Positions 54,227-61,184 of a stretch of 61,184 nt of DNA are shown piece by piece. Each line of letters begins with the position of its first letter. The first letter of the stretch is position 1. Source of the DNA: Asaia bogorensis (lineage in GTDB: Bacteria; Pseudomonadota; Alphaproteobacteria; CACIAM-22H2); contig CAMDLT010000025.1 of the NCBI GenBank assembly GCA_945901855.1, positions 1 through 61,184 of the forward strand, in the 5' to 3' direction. The translations under genes were made by a program, and so were the position numbers. The notes under the pieces were generated by a model. The model ran no database searches. It was not told the DNA's origin and saw nothing but the letters and a program-made list of their open reading frames with translations.

Positions 54227-54480
54227 ACGGCAGCGGTGCCGTACGGCCACGAGTCCGGCTTTTTAGCCGAAATCTTGGCCAGCAGTCGGATTTGAGCAAA
54301 ACTTGGGCGTCAGCTCCGGGCGAGCCCTAGGGCTCTCTTTGTTGATTCAAAAAGGTTTTTTGAGTTTTTTGAAGGAACAGTAAACGAAGCGTAAAAACGA
54401 CTCCCGATTTTTGGAGGCCTATGCTATCCCCGTGCAACTGCAATAAACCGAAACAATAACGATCGGCAGGGCTGGCTTGC

Positions 54481-55521
54481 ATGATTGAACTTCTCGTCGC
54501 TGTGGCTGTCGCCTCGCAGGAGCCCGAAGCGGACCTGCGCCCCGACACGCAAACGATGTCGTTCGTCGTCCCGGCGGCCGTGCCTGCGGCGCTCGACGAG
54601 AACTATCTGCTCGATCCGTCGTTGCCGTTTGCTTTTGTCCCGGCCCCGCCGGGCGGGACGCCGACGATCGTCGTGCGTGCCCCGGCAACGGGTCCCGAAG
54701 ACGATTTGGGCCTGCTTGCCGCGCGCGAGGCCGACAACGCCCAACTGGCGCCGGAATGGCAGAGCCGCTCCAAGCCCGCCGCCACCTTCGGGGCCGGTGC
54801 CAATTTGCGCAACGTGGCGGTCCAGGTGAGCCGGTCGAATTCGCGCCTGCGCGTCGGCGCACGCCAGCTGACTTTGGAAGTCTACAAGCCCGATACGGCC
54901 GGGGCGCGTCCGGCGGTGCTGCTGCTGCACGGCGCTTCGGGCATGGGCAACGGTGCTTTTTATCGCGGCGCGGCGGAGGCTTTTGCAGAGGCGGGCTACG
55001 TCGTCTACCTGCCGCACTATCTGGGCGAGCGCAACCGCAACCGGCCGCGCGGCCAGGCGCTGATCGCCGAGTTCGAACAGCAGCACGCCGCCGTGCGCGC
55101 CACGCTCGACGCGATGGCCAGCGACAGCCGCATCGACGACAGCCGCATCGCCGTCTTCGGCTTCTCGCTGGGCGGGTTCCAAGCACTGGGCCTGTCGAGC
55201 CGCGACCAGCGCATCGCCGCCGTCGTCAATATGGGCGGCGGCATGCCGGGCAATGTGACGAGCCAGACCACGCGCTTGGCGCCCACCTTGGTCATTCACG
55301 GCCAGCGCGACCGCACCGTGCCGGTCAGCCGCGCCCACCAGACCCGCGAGCTGCTGAAGCGCCTGTCGGTGCCGCACGAGATGGCGCTGTACGCCGACCA
55401 GCCGCATTTCTTCCAGGGTCCCGCGAGCCGTTCGGCGATCGACAAGTCGATCGCGTTCTTCGACCGCCAGATGCGCCCAACGGTTCCAGTGGGCACGGCG
55501 GATTTGCTCTCGGGCCGCTAG
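54481..55521 (+). CDS. Alpha/beta hydrolase, dienelactone-hydrolase type
   Basis: A 346-residue hydrolase. The first ~110 residues are an unrecognised region with a weak N-terminal hydrophobic stretch (MIELLVAVAVAS), not a convincing signal peptide. The C-terminal domain has the nucleophile elbow GFSLGG, the acid in HGQRDRTVP and the histidine in DQPHFF, the dienelactone-hydrolase arrangement. The substrate is unknown. It stands alone; the transpeptidase gene starts 46 bases later. Confidence 0.8.
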   Translation: MIELLVAVAVASQEPEADLRPDTQTMSFVVPAAVPAALDENYLLDPSLPFAFVPAPPGGTPTIVVRAPATGPEDDLGLLAAREADNAQLAPEWQSRSKPAATFGAGANLRNVAVQVSRSNSRLRVGARQLTLEVYKPDTAGARPAVLLLHGASGMGNGAFYRGAAEAFAEAGYVVYLPHYLGERNRNRPRGQALIAEFEQQHAAVRATLDAMASDSRIDDSRIAVFGFSLGGFQALGLSSRDQRIAAVVNMGGGMPGNVTSQTTRLAPTLVIHGQRDRTVPVSRAHQTRELLKRLSVPHEMALYADQPHFFQGPASRSAIDKSIAFFDRQMRPTVPVGTADLLSGR

Positions 55522-55567
55522 ACGTTCGACAGCGTTTTATTTTGCGCAGCCATGCTAGATTGACGGC

Positions 55568-57232
55568 ATGCGCCATGCCGGATTCTTGCTCGTTGCGGTG
55601 ACGGTCGGCTTGCTGTGGGCCGAAACGGCGGCGGCTGCCGTGACGGGCGATTTGCGTCCCGTGCTGCGCGCGACCGCTGCGTCCTACGGCCAAACCCAAG
55701 ACGATCCGCGCCGCCAGGCGATGCTGGGCTTTTACGACGCCCGCGGCTTCGCGCCGATCTGGCTTGCCGACAATGCGCCGGGCCTGCGGGCGGCGCGGCT
55801 GGTGGCGCTGCTGAAAAACGCCGCCAAACACGGTTTGGTTGCAAACGACTACAACGTGCCCGACCTCGAAAAGCTGCTGCTTGCGGGCGATGCGGCGGGC
55901 TTGGCGCGGCTCGAATTCCAGCTGAGCCGGGCGGCCTTGCGCTTTGCGGCCGACCTGCAAGGCGGGCGGGTGGCGGCGGTCGAACTGCCCGCCGACATCA
56001 AGATCGCGCCGCGCCCCATCGATGCGCACCGCATCTTGCGCGAGCTTGCTGCCCGCGACGACCCCGGCGCGGTGCTCGAAGCGATGGCGCCGAGCGATCC
56101 GGCCTACGCCGCGTTGCTAGGATGGCTTGGCGAATACCAGGCGATCAAAGCGCGCGGCGGCTGGCGGAACGTCGCGAGCGGCCCGACGCTTGATCCAGGC
56201 GCCCAAGACCCGCGCGTGCCCGCGTTGCGCCGTCGGCTCGCCCTTACCGACGATGCGCCCGCCGAGCCCCGCGATGCCGACGCCGCCGACCATTTCGATA
56301 TCGATCTGGTGGCGGCCTTGATGCGTTTCCAGGCCCGCCACGGCCTGGCGCCCGACGGCCGGGTGGGCCCGCGAACCTTGGCGGCTCTCAACCGGTCGGT
56401 CGAGGCAAGGATCGCCCAGATCGCCGTCAATCTGGACCGGATGCGCGCCCGCCCGCCGGCCGAGGCGAATTTCATCGAGGTCAACGTGCCGGAGTTCGCC
56501 CTGCGCGCGGTCGAGGCGGGCGAGACGATCATCGCGATGCCCGTCGTGGTGGGTCGCGAACAGCGCGCGACGCCGATTTTCTCCAGCCGCGTGACCGAGG
56601 TGATTTTCAATCCAAGCTGGACCGTGCCCGCCAAACTGGTACGCGAGGACCTGCTGCCGCGCCTGCGCGCCAATCCGCAGGCGCTGGTCGATCTGGGCTT
56701 CCGGTTCTATCGCGGGGCCGGCGAGGAGCGGGTCGAGGTCGATCCGCGCAAGGTCGATTGGCGCAAGGTCAGCCCGCGCGCGATGCCCTATTGGGTGCGC
56801 CAGGATCCGGGACCCAAAAACGCGCTGGGCCAGATCCGCCTGACGCTGCCCAATATCTACGACGTGTTTTTGCACGACACGCCCGACCGGCATTATTTTG
56901 CGCGCGCCGCGCGGGCGCTGTCGTCGGGCTGCGTGCGGCTTGAACGCCCGCTCGATCTGGCCGAGTGGGTGCTGCGCCAGACGCCGGGCTGGACGCGCGA
57001 TGCGATCGACGCGGCCGACGCCGATCCGGTCACAAAACACGTCCAGGTTCGCCGCCCGATCCCGCTGCACTTCGTCTATTTCACCGCCTTCGACGACGAC
57101 GGCCAATTGCAACTGCGCGAGGATATTTACGGCGTCGATGCGTTGTTTGTTGCCGCCGTCGATCGTCGGCCGGTTGCCGATCTGCGCCTGCCGCGCGACG
57201 GGGCGGGAGCCAGCCCCAGCCTGGCGCCCTGA
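55568..57232 (+). CDS. L,D-transpeptidase (YcbB/LdtD family)
   Basis: A 554-residue periplasmic enzyme making 3-3 cross-links in peptidoglycan. A signal peptide covers about residues 1-23. A scaffold region and a PG-binding-1 domain (LMRFQARHGLAPDGRVGPRTLAALN, in part) precede the YkuD domain. The catalytic cysteine is in SSGCVRLERP. In E. coli LdtD is adjacent to ycbK (DUF882); the same pair occurs here, with the next gene 126 bases away. Confidence 0.92.
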   Translation: MRHAGFLLVAVTVGLLWAETAAAAVTGDLRPVLRATAASYGQTQDDPRRQAMLGFYDARGFAPIWLADNAPGLRAARLVALLKNAAKHGLVANDYNVPDLEKLLLAGDAAGLARLEFQLSRAALRFAADLQGGRVAAVELPADIKIAPRPIDAHRILRELAARDDPGAVLEAMAPSDPAYAALLGWLGEYQAIKARGGWRNVASGPTLDPGAQDPRVPALRRRLALTDDAPAEPRDADAADHFDIDLVAALMRFQARHGLAPDGRVGPRTLAALNRSVEARIAQIAVNLDRMRARPPAEANFIEVNVPEFALRAVEAGETIIAMPVVVGREQRATPIFSSRVTEVIFNPSWTVPAKLVREDLLPRLRANPQALVDLGFRFYRGAGEERVEVDPRKVDWRKVSPRAMPYWVRQDPGPKNALGQIRLTLPNIYDVFLHDTPDRHYFARAARALSSGCVRLERPLDLAEWVLRQTPGWTRDAIDAADADPVTKHVQVRRPIPLHFVYFTAFDDDGQLQLREDIYGVDALFVAAVDRRPVADLRLPRDGAGASPSLAP

Positions 57233-57358
57233 GCCAAAATAAGTCACAATCACAGTTACTTAGCTATTTGTTTCAAGTTGTGTCTTTGCGCTTGCCTTCG
57301 GCGCGCTGCCGTGCGATCTACGCATGGCAGATATGAAAATGAAGGGCCCGGATTCCCG

Positions 57359-57976
57359 ATGACGGACGACAACGCATTTTCGAACCGCCGTGGCTTTATG
57401 CTGTTTGGTGCCGCCGCGGCCGCCAGTTTGATCGTCCCGGCCGCCCCGGCTTTGGCCGCCCCCGCATCCACGGCCAAAGCCAAGGCGCTTCCGGCCCCGC
57501 CGACTCCGCGGCCCGCGCTGCGTCCGGGCAGCACCCGCGCCTTGCGGCTGCACGTGGTCAATACGGGCGAACGCTGGAACGGCATTTACTGGCGCGACGG
57601 CGCCTATGTGCCGGAGGCGACGCGCCGCCTGGACGCCTTGCTGCGCGACCACCGGGCGGGCCAAACCCACAAGATGGACCCCAAGCTGTTCGACCAATTG
57701 TGGGAGCTGCAGCAGCGACTGGATTCGAGCGAGCCCTGGCGGGTCGTCTCGGCCTATCGCTCGCCGCAAACCAATGCCGCTGCCCGCCGGGCGCAAGGCG
57801 GCGTCGCCCGCAACTCGTTCCACATCCAGGGCAAAGCCCTCGACGTGGATCTGGCCGACCGGTCGGTCCGCGCCATCCGCCAAGCGGCGATGGAACTGCA
57901 TGCCGGCGGTGTAGGACAATATGCACGAAGCGACTTTGTCCATTTGGATACCGGCCCCGTCCGCAACTGGGGCTGA
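57359..57976 (+). CDS. DUF882 / YcbK-type peptidase with Tat signal
   Basis: A 205-residue exported metallo-peptidase-like protein. The N-terminus has a twin-arginine motif NRRGFM and a hydrophobic stretch ending in Ala-Ala-Pro-Ala, so Tat export is predicted. A proline-rich linker follows. The M15-like domain has zinc ligands in FHIQGKALDVDL and FVHLDTGPVRNW, and the substrate segment SAYRSPQTN. It is paired with LdtD, suggesting peptidoglycan remodelling. Confidence 0.87.
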   Translation: MTDDNAFSNRRGFMLFGAAAAASLIVPAAPALAAPASTAKAKALPAPPTPRPALRPGSTRALRLHVVNTGERWNGIYWRDGAYVPEATRRLDALLRDHRAGQTHKMDPKLFDQLWELQQRLDSSEPWRVVSAYRSPQTNAAARRAQGGVARNSFHIQGKALDVDLADRSVRAIRQAAMELHAGGVGQYARSDFVHLDTGPVRNWG

Positions 57977-57998
57977 GCCTGCCGCAGGGGCATGCGCC

Positions 57999-58085
57999 GC
58001 GCGACACAGACGCGACATCTGCGCGACATAGACGCGATTCCAACGCGACATAGACGCGACATCCGCGCGACATTTGCTGCGATAT
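57999..58085. repeat. Imperfect 11-12-base tandem repeats in an intergenic region
   Basis: The unit GCGACATnnAC (minus strand ATGTCGCG) recurs about eight times with small changes, starting 22 bases after the DUF882 stop. The rest of the 344-base gap to 58320 is A/T-richer from 58085 on and holds no gene I can support. The repeats are too short and regular in spacing to be CRISPR. Confidence 0.7.
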
Positions 58086-58320
58086 CACATGAGTCTGACA
58101 TCCTAATATATTGTAATTAAAGGAAAGTAATTTTCGTGCGCGACAGAATCGCGCCAAAAATTTTACCCGCCCGATTTGCCCGACGCAAAGCACCGCCGCC
58201 GCTCGCCTGCGGGGGCCGATCTGGGTCTATTCACCATGTCAAACAGCGCAAAAAATGAACATTCTTCTGCGACCTAAACTAACTTAAATTTCCTATTTTG
58301 CCAACCGCGATCTTGCGTCC

Positions 58321-60093
58321 TCACGCCGTTGTCAGCTGGCGCAGCGCCGCGATCCCGATCGGCGGTTCGGGGCGGTACGCCAGCAGATAGGCGCGCTTGG
58401 CGAGGTCGTTTTGTACCCGGTCAATTTGGGCGCGCTCGCCCTTCAGGCGCGCTTGCAGCAGCGGATGGCGGGTCCCGGTCGCAACCATGCTTTTGTTGAC
58501 GACCCAGCCATAAGGCTCGATGCCCGCGCGCCGCAGATCGTCCTGCAGGGCGGCGGCTTCCGACACGGCGGTGCGTTCGGGCAGGGCCACCAGCACGATG
58601 CGGGTATAGCTCGAATCCTGCAGCCGCATCAGCGGCGTGGTGACCCGGCCGACGGCGCCCGGCTCCAGATGGCGGGTCATCTGGCGATGGTAGGCGCCGG
58701 TGGCATCGAGCAGCAGCAGCGTGTGGCCGGTCGGCGCCGTATCGACCACCACGAAGGCGCTGCGGGCCTCCGCCACGATGCGCGAGAACGCATGGAAGAC
58801 GGCAACCTCCTGCGTGCAGGGGGACGCCAGATCTTCGGCCAGCAGCGCTTTTCCGGCGGCATCCAGATCCTTGCCGCGCGTTGCCATGATCTTGTCGGTA
58901 TAGCGCTGCGTTTCGGCGACGGGGTCGATGCGATCGACCGTCAACCCCTGCATGCTGCCGTCGATCGCAAACGCCACATGCGCCGCCGGATCGGTGGTGG
59001 TGAGGTGAACCGCATGGCCGCGCGCCGCCAGCCCCACGGCGATGGCGGCCGCAACCGTGGTTTTGCCGACCCCCCCTTTGCCCATCGTCATCACCAGCCC
59101 CCGCGTGCCCGCCGCGATTTCGTCGACCAGCCGGTCGAGCCCCGGCAGGTCCAGCGGCGGGTCGCCAGCCTCCGCCACGGGCGGCGGCGGCGCTGCGGGC
59201 GACATCAACGCGCGCAAGGCCGCAAGCCCCACCATGTCGAAGTCGCGCAGCGCGAACATGTCTTGCGGCAATTTGGCCAGTTGCGGGGGCATCGCAGCCA
59301 GTGCGGCGTCTTGCGCGCGGGCGATTGCGGCGGCGATGGCGTCGCCCGCCCCCGCGTTTGCGCCGCCAACTTCGGCGAACCTGCCATTGACCGCCAGTAC
59401 CTGGTTGGACAGCCCCAGTGCTTGCAGTTCGTTCGCGGTGCGCGCCGTCTCGCGGATGGCGCTTGTGTCGGGCCGCGTGACCAGCACGATCGTGGTTCGC
59501 GCGGGGTCGCCCAGACATTGCAGGGCCGCACGAAAACGGTCCTCTTGCATCTTCAAGCCCGAATGCGGCCCCAGGCACGATGCGCCGCGCGCGTTGCCGG
59601 CAAGGAAGCCGGTCCACGCTTTGGGCAGGCTCAGCAGCCGCAGCGTGTGGCCGGTGGGGGCGGTGTCGAACACGATATGGTCGAAATCGGGCCGGTCGCC
59701 CGCCAGCAGCCCGACAAACGCATCGAACGCCGCGATCTCGGTCGTGCAGGCGCCCGACAGCTGCTCTTGCACGTTGGCCCGATCGGTTTCGCTGGCGGCG
59801 GCATCCATCTGGGCCAGCACGCGCGCGCGATACGCGGCCGCCGCATCCTCGGGATCGATATTCATCGCAAAAAGCCGCGGCACGCCCGGAACCGGCCGGG
59901 GTTCTTGCGCCAGTTCGACGCCGAGCATCTCGTCGAGATTGGAGGCGGGATCGGTGCTGACCAGCAGCACGCGCAGGCCGCGATCGGCGAGGGCAATGGC
60001 GCTTGCGCAACTGAGCGAGGTTTTGCCAACACCGCCCTTGCCGGTAAAAAATAGATAGGGTTTGGGGGCGACGAGTACACTGAACGGGGCCAT
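58321..60093 (-). CDS. arsA: ArsA-type arsenite/antimonite-stimulated ATPase (two-domain)
   Basis: A 590-residue ATPase made of two homologous halves, the size of plasmid R773 ArsA. P-loops are FFTGKGGVGKTSL and MTMGKGGVGKTTV. DTAPTGHT signal motifs occur in both halves. The metalloid-site cysteines correspond to Cys113 (SGACTTE), Cys172 (GASCLGP) and Cys422 (ASPCTQE). It should energise arsenite export with ArsB, but no arsB, arsC, arsD or arsR is in this window. Start ATG 60093. Confidence 0.88.
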   Translation of the reverse strand: MAPFSVLVAPKPYLFFTGKGGVGKTSLSCASAIALADRGLRVLLVSTDPASNLDEMLGVELAQEPRPVPGVPRLFAMNIDPEDAAAAYRARVLAQMDAAASETDRANVQEQLSGACTTEIAAFDAFVGLLAGDRPDFDHIVFDTAPTGHTLRLLSLPKAWTGFLAGNARGASCLGPHSGLKMQEDRFRAALQCLGDPARTTIVLVTRPDTSAIRETARTANELQALGLSNQVLAVNGRFAEVGGANAGAGDAIAAAIARAQDAALAAMPPQLAKLPQDMFALRDFDMVGLAALRALMSPAAPPPPVAEAGDPPLDLPGLDRLVDEIAAGTRGLVMTMGKGGVGKTTVAAAIAVGLAARGHAVHLTTTDPAAHVAFAIDGSMQGLTVDRIDPVAETQRYTDKIMATRGKDLDAAGKALLAEDLASPCTQEVAVFHAFSRIVAEARSAFVVVDTAPTGHTLLLLDATGAYHRQMTRHLEPGAVGRVTTPLMRLQDSSYTRIVLVALPERTAVSEAAALQDDLRRAGIEPYGWVVNKSMVATGTRHPLLQARLKGERAQIDRVQNDLAKRAYLLAYRPEPPIGIAALRQLTTA

Positions 60094-60275
60094 GGCGGTT
60101 TCCTTGCCGGTCGATGGTTGGCAAGCTTACGCGAACTGCCAGAGCCCGGCCTTGATCCACATCACACTGGCCGCGCGCGCATGGGACGAACGTGCGCGCG
60201 ACAAAAACGCGGCCCTATGTGCCGCGTCATGACGCAGAAATAAGGATCGTGTCGCCGAAATAAACTTGAACCCGC

Positions 60276-60665
60276 CTATCTCGCGCGGCTGAGCCAGTTC
60301 CACGGCACGTCCAAGACCTTGCCCAAGGCAACCAGCGTTGGAACCGACGCGTTGCGCGTGCCGTTTTCGATCTGCGAGATATGCGACGGGTTGAGCTTGG
60401 CGCGTTTGCCGAGTTCGCTTTGATTGAGACTGCGGTAGGTGCGCCAAGCGGCAAGCGGATGTTTGCCGCGCGCGATGCCAGCCACGACCTCGCCCGGCAC
60501 GGTCTTTTCGCCGGCCGCAATGCGCGCAAGCGCGTCGGCCACGGCGGCGCTGTCGTCGGCGTCGATCTGAGCCTGCGTCGGCTTTTTGCTGCGCTGATAC
60601 TGGGCCCACGGCACCACCGCAAAAGCGGGTTTGCCGTCCTGGTAGATGATCTGCGGCTTGTCCAT
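60276..60665 (-). CDS. HTH-type antitoxin (XRE) with Phd-like N-terminal segment
   Basis: A 129-residue protein with an N-terminal segment (YQDGKPAFAVVPWAQYQR) like the start of Phd/YefM-type antitoxins and a C-terminal XRE helix-turn-helix (LNQSELGKRAKLNPSHISQIENG). It would neutralise the RelE-like toxin encoded 20 bases upstream and repress the pair. Start ATG 60665. The 182-base gap to arsA holds nothing I can support. Toxin-first gene order resembles HigBA. Confidence 0.85.
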   Translation of the reverse strand: MDKPQIIYQDGKPAFAVVPWAQYQRSKKPTQAQIDADDSAAVADALARIAAGEKTVPGEVVAGIARGKHPLAAWRTYRSLNQSELGKRAKLNPSHISQIENGTRNASVPTLVALGKVLDVPWNWLSRAR

Positions 60666-60685
60666 TTCCGACCTCGTTTCGAGCC

Positions 60686-60943
60686 TTATTCGCAGACTTT
60701 GTCGCGGCGCGCGATGCGAACGACGAAGAGAACCAAGACCTTTGCTTGAACGGCGTAGACGACGCGCCAATCGCCGACACGAAGCCGATACGCGTCCTGG
60801 CCCGCGAGCGCTTTGACATTGTTGTTTTTGGCGAAAGGGTCGGCCGCCAGCGCTTCGATCTTCGCCAGGATCAGACGCTGGATTTTGGCGGGCGCTTGCG
60901 CCAATTGGTCCGCTGCTTGTTTTGTGTACGCGATCTTGAACAC
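60686..60943 (-). CDS. RelE/ParE-superfamily toxin
   Basis: An 85-residue toxin of the RelE fold, probably an mRNA interferase. It has the helix-rich N-terminus (YTKQAADQLAQAPAKIQRLILAKIEALA, in part) and the core strands YRLRVGDWRVVYAV and FVVRIARRDKVCE. The RVGDWRVVY segment and C-terminal Arg/Lys are typical active-site elements. It starts at GTG 60943, only a few bases from the -10 box, and is followed by the antitoxin gene. Confidence 0.88.
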   Translation of the reverse strand: MFKIAYTKQAADQLAQAPAKIQRLILAKIEALAADPFAKNNNVKALAGQDAYRLRVGDWRVVYAVQAKVLVLFVVRIARRDKVCE

Positions 60944-60948
60944 GGCAT

Positions 60949-60988
60949 ACTATAGCAAATGCAATAACAGATGAAAAGCAAATGCTTT
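60949..60988 (-). promoter_or_regulatory. Toxin-antitoxin promoter and operator
   Basis: On the minus strand TATAGT (60949-60954) and TTTTCA (60972-60977) form -10 and -35 boxes 17 bases apart. The predicted transcript would begin at or near the GTG. A palindrome AAAGCAAATGCTTT (60975-60988) overlaps the -35 box, and AGCAAATGC occurs twice, at 60954-60962 and 60977-60985. This fits repression by the antitoxin. Confidence 0.6.
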
Positions 60989-61103
60989 ACGATTTAGTGC
61001 CGGAATTGAGTGCCAAAGAGATGCGTATAGTGTCCCCGTGGCCTGAGCCCGTGAAACCCGCCCACTGAGAAGTGTAGAGTCCGCCCAAAGAGAGGAGCGG
61101 ACG

Positions 61104-61184
61104 ATGAAGAAGAGCCGGTTCACGGAAGAGAAGATAATCGAGATCCTGAAGCTGCACGCGGCCGGCGGGAAAGCCGGCGAGCTA
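61104..61184 (+). mobile_element. IS3-family insertion sequence, orfA start (cut by window edge)
   Basis: ATG 61104 opens a frame MKKSRFTEEKIIEILKLHA that matches the beginning of IS3-family OrfA transposase proteins, a helix-turn-helix that binds the element ends. A GGAGCGGACG Shine-Dalgarno precedes it. The left end of the element lies somewhere in about 61040-61103, but I cannot fix the terminal repeat. The rest lies outside the window. Confidence 0.8.

Noticed and set aside
54322..54335. GAGCCCTAGGGCTC palindrome after the hexapeptide acetyltransferase as a terminator.
   Set aside because: The stem can only form with a very small loop and the following T stretch is short and mixed, so it is not convincing.
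57999..58085. Repeats as a CRISPR array.
   Set aside because: Units are only 11-12 bases with no 20-40-base repeat or spacers, and no cas gene is in the window.
58411..60054. Long open frame on the plus strand opposite arsA, about 547 codons.
   Set aside because: Composition is typical of an antisense shadow and the minus-strand gene has both P-loops and all metal cysteines.
61040..61103. Exact left end of the IS3 element.
   Set aside because: No terminal inverted repeat or target duplication can be matched because the right end is outside the window.

Overview
The window is GC-rich, densely coded chromosomal DNA. It most likely comes from an alphaproteobacterium, possibly Rhodospirillales-like. 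The grounds are codon and GC character, flagellins of about 273 residues, a DinB with an N-terminal zinc ribbon, the DUF3369-GGDEF regulator and many ATGA/TGATG overlaps. The assignment below class level is a guess. No plasmid, phage or replication-origin signature is visible. The only transposon trace is an IS3-type orfA start cut by the right edge.

Layout. 1-4.0 kb: end of a serine-glyoxylate aminotransferase, then an Hpt / histidine kinase / receiver-DUF3369-GGDEF phosphorelay. 4.1-5.0 kb: hpt and a GNAT gene on the minus strand. 5.1-11.7 kb: a plus-strand aminoarabinose (Arn) lipid A modification operon in which ArnA is split into two genes and ArnB is absent. 11.7-14.9 kb: a URC-type uracil catabolism cluster (Urc1-like GTP cyclohydrolase II homologue, DUF1688/Urc4, uracil phosphoribosyltransferase). 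14.9-22.6 kb: a polar amino acid ABC importer, then hydantoin utilisation genes (racemase, flavin reductase, N-carbamoylase, hydantoinase) and a DHDPS-family aldolase. The racemase and hydantoinase are both disrupted. 22.6-31.3 kb: dinB, a pentapeptide-repeat protein, a beta-hydroxyacid dehydrogenase, speDE, an acyl-CoA dehydrogenase and two tandem flagellins, one with an amber stop.

31.5-37.9 kb: a D-2-hydroxyacid dehydrogenase, an MFS protein, a GNAT, a three-gene nitrile hydratase / thiocyanate hydrolase-type enzyme with a split beta chain, and a TetR-DUF418 pair with a clear operator. 38.0-42.5 kb: a frameshifted sensor kinase lying inside a decayed second copy of radC, an isochorismatase-like hydrolase, intact radC and map. 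42.5-49.7 kb: YkgJ-type and CinA-type proteins, tRNA-Leu(UAA), rimO, a divergent protein-kinase-like membrane protein coupled to a small membrane protein, and a polysaccharide deacetylase. 49.9-60.1 kb: an orphan Dam-like methyltransferase coupled to a rhomboid protease, kup, a hexapeptide acetyltransferase, an alpha/beta hydrolase, an L,D-transpeptidase with a DUF882 partner, a tandem-repeat intergenic region and a two-domain ArsA. 60.2-61.1 kb: a RelE-type toxin-antitoxin pair next to the IS end.

Six features are broken (racemase, hydantoinase, flagellin, sensor kinase and two radC remnants). Two lie in one catabolic pathway. This could be real decay or, for the simple frameshifts, sequence error; read-level data would separate the two. 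The observations I rate highest are the split nitrile hydratase/thiocyanate hydrolase operon, the radC relic split around a kinase gene, the divergent kinase operon and the orphan methyltransferase-rhomboid pair.
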